Assembly: GCA_005893365.1 (NCBI GenBank)
Contig: VBPB01000113.1
Span: forward strand, 1 to 21,604
From: Candidatus Eiseniibacteriota bacterium
Lineage (GTDB): Bacteria; Eisenbacteria; RBG-16-71-46
DNA: 21,604 nt
Direction of reading: 5' to 3'
The notes under the pieces were generated by a model. The model made no database searches, had not been told where the DNA came from, and saw only the letters and a program-made list of their open reading frames with translations. Both the position numbers and the translations under genes were made by a program. This document shows, one piece after another, positions 9,495-17,369 of this stretch (positions are counted from its first letter, which is position 1; every line of letters starts with the position of its first letter).

Positions 9495-10310
9495 ATGGAA
9501 GCCTCCCTCGCCACCGGTCCCCGTTCGCCCGCCACCGCCAAGGCGGGACCCCCGTCCGGCCCCGAGGCAGCCGCGCCGGCCGCACTCCCGGCGCCCGAGC
9601 TGTCGGTGGTGGTCCCGGCCTTCAACGAGCGGGAGAACCTGGTCCCGCTCTTCGCCGAGCTGCGCCAGGCGCTGGCCGCGGTGGGCCTGAGCTACGAGAT
9701 CGTGGCGGTGGACGACGGCAGCCGCGACGGCACCGCGGAGTGGCTGGTCCGCGAGGGGCGGCGCGATCCCAGCGTGGTGCCGGTGCTGCTCGCCGCCAAC
9801 CGCGGGCAGAGCGCCGCCCTGGCCGCCGGCCTGCGCCGCGCGCGGGGGGCGGTGATCGTGACGCTCGACGCCGATCTGCAGAACGACCCGGCCGACCTGC
9901 CCCGGCTGCTCGCGGCGCTCGAAGGCGCGGACGTGGTCTCGGGCGTGCGCCAGGAGCGGCAGGACGACTGGCGGCGGCGGCTCTCGTCGCGGATCGCCAA
10001 CGCCGTCCGGCGCCGCGTGCTCGGCGACACGATCACGGACATCGGCTGCTCGTTCAAGGCGTACCGCCGCGAGGCGCTCGACGGCGTACCGCTGTTCGTC
10101 GGGGCCCATCGCTTCCTGCCGGCGCTGTGCCTGTTCCGCGGCGCCAGGGTCACCGAGGTGCCGCTCGCGCACCGCCCGCGCCGGCACGGGGTCTCCAAGT
10201 ACGGCGTGGCCAACCGCCTCGGGCGCGGGCTCTACGACCTGATCGGCGTGCGCTGGCTGCGCTCGCGGATGCTGGATTATCGCGAGAAGCCGCCCGCCGA
10301 GCGCGACTGA
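9495..10310 (+). CDS. family 2 glycosyltransferase, polyprenyl-phosphate sugar type
   Basis: A 271-residue GT2 enzyme of the dolichol/undecaprenyl-phosphate mannosyl- or glucosyltransferase group. Seen: an Ala/Pro-rich leader of about 34 residues, then LSVVVPAFNERENL (36-49), DDGS at 73-76, the metal/nucleotide-binding DADLQNDP (125-132), and HRPRRHGVSKYG (226-237), the signature of DPM1-like enzymes. It ends without membrane helices, so it is a soluble or peripheral form that would transfer a sugar from a nucleotide to a polyprenyl phosphate at the inner membrane. The long leader could mean a later start, but no better start codon with a ribosome-binding site is seen. The sugar and acceptor are not readable from sequence. 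It stands alone, divergent from the lipoprotein gene. Confidence 0.88.
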   Translation: MEASLATGPRSPATAKAGPPSGPEAAAPAALPAPELSVVVPAFNERENLVPLFAELRQALAAVGLSYEIVAVDDGSRDGTAEWLVREGRRDPSVVPVLLAANRGQSAALAAGLRRARGAVIVTLDADLQNDPADLPRLLAALEGADVVSGVRQERQDDWRRRLSSRIANAVRRRVLGDTITDIGCSFKAYRREALDGVPLFVGAHRFLPALCLFRGARVTEVPLAHRPRRHGVSKYGVANRLGRGLYDLIGVRWLRSRMLDYREKPPAERD

Positions 10311-10396
10311 GCCGTCGCCACAACCGGCCGAGCGCGCGGCGGTTGACATCCTCCGGACGCGGACGCCCATTCTTAACGACTGCGGCGAGATTCCGG

Positions 10397-10425
10397 TTGG
10401 CGGGACCACGCACCGCGACTATAGT
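10397..10425 (+). promoter_or_regulatory. sigma70-type promoter
   Basis: TTGGCG (10397-10402) and TATAGT (10420-10425) are separated by exactly 17 bases, matching four and five of six consensus positions. The site lies 65 bases upstream of the beta-barrel start at 10490, which has AGAGGAG (10477-10483) six bases before its ATG. The -10 box sits in a near-palindrome, CCGC-GACTATAGTG-CGG, that could bind a regulator. Confidence 0.65.
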
Positions 10426-10489
10426 GCGGGTCGCTCCCCGGCCGACCGGCCGACCCAAGCGTCAATGGATTGACCCAGAGGAGTGTCGT

Positions 10490-11004
10490 ATGCGCTGCTT
10501 CATAGGGATGTGTCTCGTCGTCCCGCCGGTAGTCTGGTCGGCGTGGATGTCATGACCAGCACGGTGATGCAGGAGAAGCAGAGTTCCTTCTCCGGGATCG
10601 CGCTGCGCACGCGCATCAAATCGCCCCGGCTCATCCAGGGCGTCGAGGTGCTGCCCACGGTGGAGTACTGGCGGAACGCCAACACCGTCGAGCCCTTCGG
10701 CATCCACACCACCCGCAAGGACGCCACGCTGGGCGGGGATATCCGCTACGCGTTCCGCCAGACCGGCACCCAGCCCTACGTGGGAGCCGGCTTCGCGCTC
10801 CACTTCCTGTCGAGTAGCGTCGACGCGCCGTCGCTCGGGATCAACGACCAGAGCAACGCGATCGTGCGCGGCGGCCTCTCGGCGATGGCCGGGCTCCAGT
10901 TCCCGCTCGCCGGGCGGTTCGAGAACTTCGTCGAGCTCAAGTACCATCACGTGCCCCACTACCGGCAGCTCAAGCTCAACTGGGGGTTGTCGGTCAAGGT
11001 CTGA
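10490..11004 (+). pseudogene. outer-membrane beta-barrel protein, signal peptide out of frame
   Basis: The barrel part (from about 10532 to the TGA ending at 11004) alternates polar and hydrophobic residues in strands such as VEVLPTVEYWRN, ATLGGDIRYAFRQ, QPYVGAGFALHFLS, VRGGLSAMAGLQFPL, FVELKYHHV and ends KLNWGLSVKV, with an outer-membrane-type terminal strand. The start region is different: the ATG at 10490 has an ideal AGAGGAG and the promoter upstream, and encodes a signal-like MRCFIGMCLVVPPVVWSAW, but that frame stops at 10555. The barrel frame runs through the same bases with no signal peptide. Restoring one base (or removing two) between about 10520 and 10550 would join them. It is either a real frameshift or a sequence error. 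The exact family is not recognised; it resembles small OmpA/OmpW-like porins of about 170 residues. Confidence 0.6.
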
Positions 11005-11043
11005 GCCGGCGCCACCCGCGGCACACGTGCGGGTGCCCAGCGT

Positions 11044-11073
11044 GAGGGCCGCTCCTTTCGGGGGGCGGCCCTC
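11044..11073. terminator. bidirectional hairpin terminator candidate
   Basis: GAGGGCCGC and GCGGCCCTC form a perfect 9-base stem (11044-11052 with 11065-11073), extendable inward, around a TCCTTTCGGGG loop. It lies between the convergent beta-barrel and sufT genes. A second, weaker stem, CACCCGC with GCGGGTG (11013-11019 with 11029-11035), precedes it. No U-tract follows on either strand, so termination is inferred from position and stem strength. Confidence 0.55.
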
Positions 11074-11092
11074 GGCGTATCCGGGGAACGGC

Positions 11093-11509
11093 TCAGTACG
11101 AGAAGCCGAGCAATCCCGGGTCCGGCATCATGTCCGGGCTCCACGCGTCGGGCAGGATCTCGACCTCGCACTCCTGCGGCACCACGCTGGTCACCGCCTG
11201 CTTCACGTCCGCGATCATCTGCGGGGCGTAGGGGCAGAAGGGGGTGGTCAGCATCATCCGGATGAGGGTCTTGGGCGGGTCCAGGAACTGGATCTCGCGG
11301 ATCAGCCCCAGGTCGATCACCGAGAGGTTGATCTCGGGGTCCATCACCGTCTCGAGCGCGGAGCGGACGGCCAGCTCCTGCTGCGACGGCGCGGCGCCAG
11401 CCGCGGGTGCGGCGGCTTGTGCGCCAGAGGGGGCGCCGGAGGGTGCGCCGGGTGGTGCGCCGGAGGGTGCGGCGGAGGGCTGGGTCGGTTCCTGACGATC
11501 GTCGCTCAT
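11093..11509 (-). CDS. sufT: SufT, MIP18/DUF59-type Fe-S assembly factor
   Basis: A 138-residue protein. The C-terminal two thirds is a MIP18/DUF59 domain, which helps mature Fe-S proteins: seen are VMDPEINLSVIDLGLIR (55-71) and TTPFCPYAPQM (88-98) with the conserved Cys92. The N-terminal 43 residues are an Ala/Pro/Gly/Ser linker built from GAPS-like repeats. The ATG at 11509 overlaps the TGA of the Rieske gene (ATGA), making it the last gene of the suf operon. A role as a carrier or targeting factor for SUF-made clusters is family knowledge; the paaD/PaaJ-like oxygenase maturation role of relatives is less likely given this operon. The low-complexity leader is unusual. Confidence 0.88.
   Translation of the reverse strand: MSDDRQEPTQPSAAPSGAPPGAPSGAPSGAQAAAPAAGAAPSQQELAVRSALETVMDPEINLSVIDLGLIREIQFLDPPKTLIRMMLTTPFCPYAPQMIADVKQAVTSVVPQECEVEILPDAWSPDMMPDPGLLGFSY
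11421..11480 (-). repeat. 12-base tandem repeat in the sufT leader
   Basis: Five imperfect 12-base units begin at 11421, 11433, 11445, 11457 and 11469, with the plus-strand form GCGCCGGAGGGT. Each encodes four residues of the GAPS/GAPP type in the SufT N-terminal linker. In-frame repeats of this kind can expand or contract without breaking the protein. Confidence 0.8.
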
Positions 11510-11847
11510 GACCACTCGACCTGGACCTCGCCGCCCTCGACGCGCACCGGATAGGTCGGCACCGGCTGGGTCGCCGGCATCGCCCGCACCGCGCCGGTGC
11601 GGATGTCGAAGCGGGCCCCGTGCCGCGGGCACTCGATCACGTCGCCCTCCACGATGCCCTCGGCCAGCGGGCCGCCATCGTGCGTGCAGACGTCGTCCAT
11701 CGCGTGATAGCCGTCCGCGAGACGGAAGATCGCGACCTCGCGGTCGTCGAGGCGCACCACCTTCACCCCACCCTCGGGGATCTCGCCCACCTTCGCCACG
11801 GTCACGAACCGCCCCGCCCGGGTCCCGCTCATCCCCACCTCCGTCAT
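11506..11847 (-). CDS. Rieske-type [2Fe-2S] ferredoxin
   Basis: A 113-residue small Rieske protein. Seen: CTHDGGPLAEG with Cys54 and His56 and CPRHGARFDIRTG with Cys73 and His76, the two ligand pairs of a Rieske [2Fe-2S] cluster, in a short beta-fold of the length usual for NirD/BphF-like ferredoxins. It lies between sufU and sufT and overlaps each by four bases, so it is part of the suf operon and could supply electrons to cluster assembly; that role is inferred. The start is the ATG at 11847 (ATGA with the sufU stop). An internal ATG at 11832, five residues in, has a stronger GGAGG upstream and is a real alternative. Confidence 0.92.
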   Translation of the reverse strand: MTEVGMSGTRAGRFVTVAKVGEIPEGGVKVVRLDDREVAIFRLADGYHAMDDVCTHDGGPLAEGIVEGDVIECPRHGARFDIRTGAVRAMPATQPVPTYPVRVEGGEVQVEWS

Positions 11848-12242
11848 TCGTCCTCGCCCGGCCACTGATGGATCCCGTACACGCCGGCCTTGAGCGTCTT
11901 GAGCGCCAGCAGCCCACACTTGAGCCGCACCGGGCCCAGCTCGATCCCGAGCATCTCGAGGACGTCGTCGCGGGTGAGCCGCTTGACCTCCTCCAGCGTC
12001 TTGCCCTCGACCTCCTCGCACAGCATCGACGCCGCCGCCTGGCTGATCGAGCAGCCGACGCCCGAGAAGCAGATGTCGCGGATGCGCCCGTCCTTCACGT
12101 GCAGGTCGATGCGCAGCCGGTCGCCGCAGAGCGGGTTCGAGTCCTCGAAGGTGATGTCGGGATCGCTCAGCGTGCCGTGGCGCCGCGGATGCTTCGCATG
12201 CTCGAGGATCTCCTCGCGGAACAGGTCCTCGCTGCCGCTCAC
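11844..12242 (-). CDS. sufU: SufU, Fe-S scaffold / sulfur acceptor
   Basis: A 132-residue protein of the SufU/IscU fold. Seen: PLCGDRL with Cys39 and Asp41, GCSISQAAASML with Cys64, and VRLKCGLLALKTL with Cys109. The RxKC context is that of SufU, the zinc-dependent sulfur acceptor for SufS, rather than IscU, which has HC. The stretch between Cys64 and Cys109 is shorter than in Bacillus subtilis SufU as I remember it, closer to IscU length. The GTG at 12242 overlaps the sufS TGA (GTGA), fixing the start. SufS and SufU being adjacent, with no SufE in the window, fits SufU as the sulfur relay. Confidence 0.95.
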   Translation of the reverse strand: MSGSEDLFREEILEHAKHPRRHGTLSDPDITFEDSNPLCGDRLRIDLHVKDGRIRDICFSGVGCSISQAAASMLCEEVEGKTLEEVKRLTRDDVLEMLGIELGPVRLKCGLLALKTLKAGVYGIHQWPGEDE

Positions 12243-13525
12243 GACGCGAACACCTTGCGCGCGCGGTGGAGCCCCCGCACCAGCGCGTCGATCTCAGCGG
12301 GCACGGTGTAGCAGTGGAACGAGGCGCGCGCGCTGGCCGGCACGCCCAGCTTCTCGTGCAGCGGCATCGCGCAGTGGTGCCCGGCGCGCACCGCCACCCC
12401 CTCGTCGTCCAGCACCGTCGCCACGTCGTGCGGATGGATGGTCCCGAGCGTGAAGGCGACGACGCCGCCCCGCTTCGCGGCCGGCGGGCCCAGGATGGTG
12501 AGGTCCGGGACCTCGCGCAGGCGCTCCATGGTCGCGGCGGCCAGTGCCTTGTCGTGGGCGAAGACATGCTCCATGCCGAGCGATTCCAGATAGTCGATCG
12601 CCGCGCCGAACCCGACCGCCTCGGCGATCGCCATGGTGCCGGCCTCGAACTTCCACGGCAGCTCGTTCCACTGGGAGCCGGCGAGCTTGACCTCGCGGAT
12701 CATCTCGCCGCCGCCCAGGAACGGCGGCATCGCCTCGAGCAGCGCCCGGCGCGCCCACAGCGCGCCGATGCCGGTGGGCCCGAGCAGCTTGTGGCCGGTG
12801 AACGCCATGAAGTCGCAGCCCAGCGCCTGCACGTCGACCGGGCAGTGCGGCACGCTCTGCGAGGCGTCGAGCAGCAGGAGCGCCTGGGCGGCGTGCGCCT
12901 GGCGGGCGATCTCGGCGACCGGGTTCACGGTGCCGAGCACGTTGGAGATGTGGACCACGCCCACCAGCTTCACCCGGCCGTCGGCGAGGAGCCCGGGCAG
13001 GGCCGCCAGGTCCAGCTCGCCGCCGCCGGTCACCGGGATGAAGCGCAGCTCGACACCGCGCTCCTGGGCCAGGATCTGCCAGGGCACCAGGTTCGAGTGG
13101 TGCTCCATCTCGGTCAAGACGATGGCGTCGCCGGCCTTGATCTGCGAGCGGCCCCACGCGTAGGCGACCAGGTTGATCGCCTCGGTGCTGTTGCGCGTGA
13201 AGATCAGCTCGCGCGGCGAGGCGGCGTTGACGAACCGCGCCACGCGCCGGCGCGCGTCCTCGTAGGCCGCGGTCGCCTCCTCGGCGATGCCGTAGATGCC
13301 GCGGTGGATGTTCGCGTTGCAGGTCGAGTAGTAGCGGTCCATCGCCGCGAGCACGGCGTCGGGCTTCTGACTGGTGGCGGCACTGTCGAGGTAATGGAGC
13401 GGCTTGGGGCGCGCGGCCCGGAAGATCGGGAACTGCCGCCGCACCACCTCGGGGTCGAACGGCGCGCGCGGCGCCGCCGGCCGGACCTCCGGAATCGCCA
13501 CCGAGACGCCCGATGCGCGGGTCAT
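12239..13525 (-). CDS. sufS: SufS, group II cysteine desulfurase
   Basis: A 428-residue PLP-dependent enzyme that takes sulfur from cysteine, leaving alanine, and passes it to SufU/SufBCD. Seen: HYLDSAATSQKP (44-55), TEMEHHSNLVPW with the PLP-stacking His, DASQSVPH, the PLP lysine Lys246 in FTGHKLLGPTG, and catalytic Cys385 in RAGHHCAMPLHEKLG. An N-terminal Ala/Pro-rich leader of about 20 residues is variable in the family. The ATG at 13525 lies five bases after the sufD TAG; no other start is better. All catalytic residues are present, so the enzyme should be active. Confidence 0.97.
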   Translation of the reverse strand: MTRASGVSVAIPEVRPAAPRAPFDPEVVRRQFPIFRAARPKPLHYLDSAATSQKPDAVLAAMDRYYSTCNANIHRGIYGIAEEATAAYEDARRRVARFVNAASPRELIFTRNSTEAINLVAYAWGRSQIKAGDAIVLTEMEHHSNLVPWQILAQERGVELRFIPVTGGGELDLAALPGLLADGRVKLVGVVHISNVLGTVNPVAEIARQAHAAQALLLLDASQSVPHCPVDVQALGCDFMAFTGHKLLGPTGIGALWARRALLEAMPPFLGGGEMIREVKLAGSQWNELPWKFEAGTMAIAEAVGFGAAIDYLESLGMEHVFAHDKALAAATMERLREVPDLTILGPPAAKRGGVVAFTLGTIHPHDVATVLDDEGVAVRAGHHCAMPLHEKLGVPASARASFHCYTVPAEIDALVRGLHRARKVFAS

Positions 13526-13530
13526 GGCGG

Positions 13531-14886
13531 CTACCCGATCTTCCGCTGGATCACCTGTCGCAGATGCTCGCGGATCCCTTCCAGCGGGATGCGATCGATG
13601 ACCGGCGTGAAGAATCCCTCGACGATCAGCCGCTGCGCGGTGTTGCGCGGGAGGCCCCGCGCCATGAGGTAGTACATCTGCTCCGGGTCCACGCTGCCGA
13701 TGGTGGCGCCGTGCGTGCAGCGCACGTCGTTGGCCAGGATCTCGAGGCCCGGGATGCTGTCGGCGCGGGCGGTGTCGGAGAGCACCAGGTTCCGGTTCGC
13801 CTGGTAGGCGTCGGTGCGCTGCGCCCCCTCGGCCACCTGGATCAGCCCCTGGTAGACGCTGCGGGCGTGGTCCTTGAGGCAGCCCTTGATGAGCAGGTCG
13901 CTGGTGCAGTGGTCGGCCAGGTGCCGCTGCAGCGTGTGCAGGTGGAAGTGCTGCCGCTCGTCGCCGAACATGAAGCCGTGCACGTAAGCGGAAGCCCCCG
14001 GGCCCGCCAGGTCGAAGTAGGAGTTGGTCTTCACCATCCGGCCGCCCAGCACGGTCTGGATCCACTGCAGTTCGGCCCCGCGCTCGATGCGGGCGCGCTG
14101 GTTCGAGTAGTGGTAGACGTTGCCGCCCCACTCCTGGAGCGTGGCGAAGACCAGCTTCGACTCCTCACCCAGGAATACCTCGGTGCCGCCCAGGTGGAAG
14201 GCGAGACCGTCCGCCGCGGCCGAGGACTGCTCCTCGACGATGGTGGCGCGGGCCTGCTGGCCGAGGACGATGACGCTGCGCGGGGCCGCGAGCCGGCCCG
14301 CGGCGTCGAGACCGTGGAGCAGGCGGATGGGCAGTGCCGCCTCCACGCCGTCCGGCACCCAGACGAAGGCGCCGCCCGAGCGGATGGCCGCCCCCAGCGC
14401 CGCGTAGCCGTCGTAGTCCGGCTCGATCAAGGCGCCCAGGCGCGGGCGCAGCAGTTCGGCGTGCCGAGTGAGCGCCCGCTCGAGCGAGCAGACGATGACG
14501 CCCTGGCGCTCGAGCTCCGCGGCGTTGCGCTCGAACGCCACGCCGGCGTCGCGCTGCACCAGCACTCCGGCGCGGTCGGCGTCCTCCCCCAGCACCGCCT
14601 GGAGTCCGGCCGGCAGGTCGCCGAACGTCGCCGCCGCGGGGCCGGCGTGGAACGGGTCGAGCGCCGCCAGGCCCTGCTCCAGCGTGCGGAAGTCGATCCG
14701 GCGCCACAGCTCGTGCTCGCGGCTCGGCAGCCCCAGCGCCTTCGCCTGGGCCGCCGCGATCCGGCGCTGCTCGAGCGCCCAGTCGGGCTCGCCCTGCTGC
14801 TGGGCGCGCGCCCGGGCGGTGGTCTCCCACGCCTCGGGCGCGATCGGGCGGAGGGTGGTCTTCGGCGTCGTCGTCGCGTTCGTCAT
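13531..14886 (-). CDS. sufD: SufD, SUF complex subunit
   Basis: A 451-residue subunit of the SufBC2D scaffold. Seen: an N-terminal helical domain with LPSREHELWRRIDFR, a beta-helix core with GGAFVWVPDGVE, a highly conserved stretch around KTNSYFDLAGPGASAYVHG, HFHLHT and HCTSDLLIKGCLKD, and the C-terminal DVRCTHGATIGSVDPEQMYYLMARGL, which contains the conserved His of SufD and contacts SufC. The ATG at 14886 overlaps the sufB TGA (ATGA). Length and motifs are normal. SufD binds SufB and one SufC and is needed for iron entry into the scaffold (family knowledge). Confidence 0.96.
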   Translation of the reverse strand: MTNATTTPKTTLRPIAPEAWETTARARAQQQGEPDWALEQRRIAAAQAKALGLPSREHELWRRIDFRTLEQGLAALDPFHAGPAAATFGDLPAGLQAVLGEDADRAGVLVQRDAGVAFERNAAELERQGVIVCSLERALTRHAELLRPRLGALIEPDYDGYAALGAAIRSGGAFVWVPDGVEAALPIRLLHGLDAAGRLAAPRSVIVLGQQARATIVEEQSSAAADGLAFHLGGTEVFLGEESKLVFATLQEWGGNVYHYSNQRARIERGAELQWIQTVLGGRMVKTNSYFDLAGPGASAYVHGFMFGDERQHFHLHTLQRHLADHCTSDLLIKGCLKDHARSVYQGLIQVAEGAQRTDAYQANRNLVLSDTARADSIPGLEILANDVRCTHGATIGSVDPEQMYYLMARGLPRNTAQRLIVEGFFTPVIDRIPLEGIREHLRQVIQRKIG

Positions 14887-17369
14887 CCGACCGAGCCCTC
14901 CATCTGGAGCTGGATCAGCCGGTTCATCTCGACCGCGTACTCCATCGGCAGCTCCTTCACGATCGGCTCGATGAACCCGGAGACGATCATCGCCGCCGCC
15001 TCCTCCTTGGGGATGCCGCGGCTCTGCAGGTAGAAGAGCTGCTCGTCGCCGATCTTCGAGACCGTCGCCTCGTGGCCGATCGAGACCCGATCCTCCTCGA
15101 TCTCCATGTAGGGGTAGGTGTCGGAGCGCGACTTCTCGTCGAGGATGAGCGCGTCGCAGTTCACGGTGCTGCGCGAGTCGACCGCGCCCTTCTGCACCTT
15201 GACCAGCCCCCGGTAGCCGGCGCGCCCGCCGTCCTTGCTGATGGACTTGGAGATGATCTTGCTGGTCGTGTTCGGGGCGCAGTGGATCACCTTGCCGCCC
15301 GCATCCTGGTGCTGGCCGTGTCCCGCGAAGGCGATCGAGAGGATCTCGCCGTGCGCCCCCGGCTCCATCATGTAGACGCTGGGATATTTTTGGGTAATTT
15401 TGGACCCTAGATTCCCGTCGACCCACTCCATCGTGGCGTTGCGATACGCGACCGCGCGCTTGGTGACCAGGTTGTAGACGTTGTTCGACCAATTCTGAAT
15501 CGTCGTATATCGACAGCGCGCGCCCCGCTTGACGATGATCTCGACGACCGCGGAGTGGAGCGAGTCGCTCGAGTAGGTCGGGGCGGTGCAGTTGTGGACC
15601 GCGAACCCGCGGGCGACGTACGCGTTCGGCTGGCTCTCGAGCTCGAAGTTGAACACCGGCCCCTCGTATGGGGTGCGCTCGACGCGCTTGATCGGCACGA
15701 GGAAGCAGCCGTCACCCTGACGCACCTGGCTCTTCTCACGGTCGGGCGAGAAATAGAGGATGTACTGATCGCGACGCGTGATGGTCCGACCCAGGATCGT
15801 GTCCTTCCCGCCCTTGCGAACGGTGATCGTCGCGTAGTGGCCCTGCCGCGCGAACAGCTCCTGCAGCTGCCAGGCCAGCGCCTGGGACGCCGTTGCCGCG
15901 CGCACCATCGTGTGCTTGCGCTTGCGATAGACGCTGCCGTCGCCCTTGAGATAGGTCTCGAGCAGCTCGTTCTGGAGCGGCGCCGGCAGCTCCATAACCG
16001 TCTTGCTCAGTCGCTTCTCGGCGGCGTGGCGCGAGCAGTGCTCGACGCACAGGTCGAGCAGATCCTGCGAATAGACGCGGACCTCCGTCCCGTGACGGGC
16101 TGGCGAATGGATCTCCATCGCTCGCTTCCCGGTGATCCCGAGGATGAGCGCCTTGACCTCGTCGATGGTCTCGCGCTCCTTCTCGTTGAAGCTGAACGCC
16201 ACCACCGGCACATGGAGCTTCTTGTGGACGTACGCCGAGCCTTCGGCGAGGTAGTAGCCGAGCAGGCGCATGACCTCACGCGTGAACCGCTCGTTCGGTC
16301 GCGTGATCTTGCTGACCGGGAACACCATGAAGTCCCCGCGCTCGAGCTGGCTGGCCGGGATGAACTCGGGGCGGGTCCGGCAGAGCGCATCGTTGTCGAT
16401 CTCGCGCAGCCACGTTCCCCGGGCGGTACGCCGGGTCGTCAGTCCGCGACGGCGCACGCCCAGCACCGGATGCTCGGGCGTCACCTGGAAGGCGTTCGCC
16501 GAGGAGACCGGCACCAGCCGCACCAGTTCCCCCTTGAACGGCCGGACGCGGGCGCTGGCGACCTGCGCCTCGTTGCCGTCGGAGTCCATGACCGTGTCGC
16601 CGGGGCGCACACTCTCGATGTTGACCCAGCGGTCGCCGAGGCTCACCTGCTCGCCCGGGGGCAGGCAGCCCTCGACGTAGTGCACGAACGCGCCCTCGTC
16701 GACGATGATCAGCGTGCGCTCGAACTGGCCCATGTCCTTGGTGTTGATCCGGAAGTAGGCCTGCAGCGGCACGTCCACGTGCACGCCCTTCGGCACGTAG
16801 ATGAACGAGCCGCCCGACCACACCGCCGAGTTGAGCGCCGCGAACTTGTTGTCGGCGGACGGGATCACCGTGCCGAAGTACTCCTTGAACAGCGCCTCGT
16901 GCTCCTTGAGCCCGTGGTCGCAGGAGAGGAACAGCACGCCCAGCTGCTCGAGCTTCTCCTGGATCTTGTGGTACACGACCTCGGAGTCGTACTGGGCGCC
17001 GACGCCGGACAGGAACTTCTGCTCGGCCTCGGGGATGCCGAGCTTGTCGAACGTGCGCTTCATGTCGGCCGGCACGTCGTCCCAGGACCGCGCCTCCTCC
17101 GACGTGGGCTTCACGTAGTAGAAGATGTTCTGGAAGTCGATCGTCGACAGGTCCGGGCCCCAGGTCGGCATCGGCTTCTTCTCGAACAGCTCGAGCGCCT
17201 TGAGCCGGTAGTCGCGCATCCAGGCCGGTTCGCCCTTCATCTCGGAGATCTGGGCGACGATCTCGCGGTCGAGGCCGCGGCGGCTCTTGAACACGGACTG
17301 CTCGGTGTCGTGGAAGCCGAACTTCTCGGTGTAGCCCTCGCGCAGGTCGAGGTTGGGGGTGGTGCTCAT
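14883..17369 (-). CDS. sufB: SufB, Fe-S scaffold with in-frame intein
   Basis: An 828-residue precursor: N-extein 1-234, intein 235-593, C-extein 594-828. The joined exteins give a 469-residue SufB of normal length, the scaffold subunit on which clusters are built with SufC and SufD. Seen in the N-extein: SADNKFAALNSAVWSGGSF and the PKGVHVDVPLQAYFRIN motif; in the C-extein: SNNVYNLVTKRA, GGKVIHCAPNT, KSRSDTYPYMEI and HEATVSKIGDEQLFYLQSRG. The reading frame is open throughout and flanks join as VEG-CTAP, so splicing is needed for function. The ATG at 17369 overlaps the sufC TGA (ATGA). Parts of the C-extein (15370-15530) use AT-rich codons unlike the rest of the gene. Confidence 0.97.
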   Translation of the reverse strand: MSTTPNLDLREGYTEKFGFHDTEQSVFKSRRGLDREIVAQISEMKGEPAWMRDYRLKALELFEKKPMPTWGPDLSTIDFQNIFYYVKPTSEEARSWDDVPADMKRTFDKLGIPEAEQKFLSGVGAQYDSEVVYHKIQEKLEQLGVLFLSCDHGLKEHEALFKEYFGTVIPSADNKFAALNSAVWSGGSFIYVPKGVHVDVPLQAYFRINTKDMGQFERTLIIVDEGAFVHYVEGCLPPGEQVSLGDRWVNIESVRPGDTVMDSDGNEAQVASARVRPFKGELVRLVPVSSANAFQVTPEHPVLGVRRRGLTTRRTARGTWLREIDNDALCRTRPEFIPASQLERGDFMVFPVSKITRPNERFTREVMRLLGYYLAEGSAYVHKKLHVPVVAFSFNEKERETIDEVKALILGITGKRAMEIHSPARHGTEVRVYSQDLLDLCVEHCSRHAAEKRLSKTVMELPAPLQNELLETYLKGDGSVYRKRKHTMVRAATASQALAWQLQELFARQGHYATITVRKGGKDTILGRTITRRDQYILYFSPDREKSQVRQGDGCFLVPIKRVERTPYEGPVFNFELESQPNAYVARGFAVHNCTAPTYSSDSLHSAVVEIIVKRGARCRYTTIQNWSNNVYNLVTKRAVAYRNATMEWVDGNLGSKITQKYPSVYMMEPGAHGEILSIAFAGHGQHQDAGGKVIHCAPNTTSKIISKSISKDGGRAGYRGLVKVQKGAVDSRSTVNCDALILDEKSRSDTYPYMEIEEDRVSIGHEATVSKIGDEQLFYLQSRGIPKEEAAAMIVSGFIEPIVKELPMEYAVEMNRLIQLQMEGSVG
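15591..16667 (-). mobile_element. SufB intein with LAGLIDADG homing endonuclease
   Basis: A 359-residue intein inside sufB. Seen: block A starting at Cys1 (CLPPGEQVSLGD), block B with TPEHP (Thr63, His66), two LAGLIDADG motifs (LLGYYLAEG, 135-143, and LLETYLKGDG, 235-244) that keep their acidic residues Glu142 and Asp243, block F (GPVFNFELESQPNAYVARG) and block G ending AVHN with His358 and Asn359, followed by Cys as the first C-extein residue. All residues for standard (class 1) splicing are present, and the endonuclease may be active. From memory, the Mycobacterium tuberculosis SufB intein has the same length and the same VEG/CTAP-type site. Hand counts of three 60-base lines gave 63-67% GC, not clearly different from the exteins. 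Confidence 0.96.

Noticed and set aside
10343..10348. Perfect TTGACA -35 box upstream of the beta-barrel gene
   Set aside because: No good -10 lies 16-19 bases downstream; the TTGGCG/TATAGT pair at 10397-10425 is better.
12133..12144. GGGTTCGAGTCC, resembling a tRNA T-arm
   Set aside because: It lies in sufU coding sequence (NPL/DSN region), and no acceptor or anticodon stem surrounds it.
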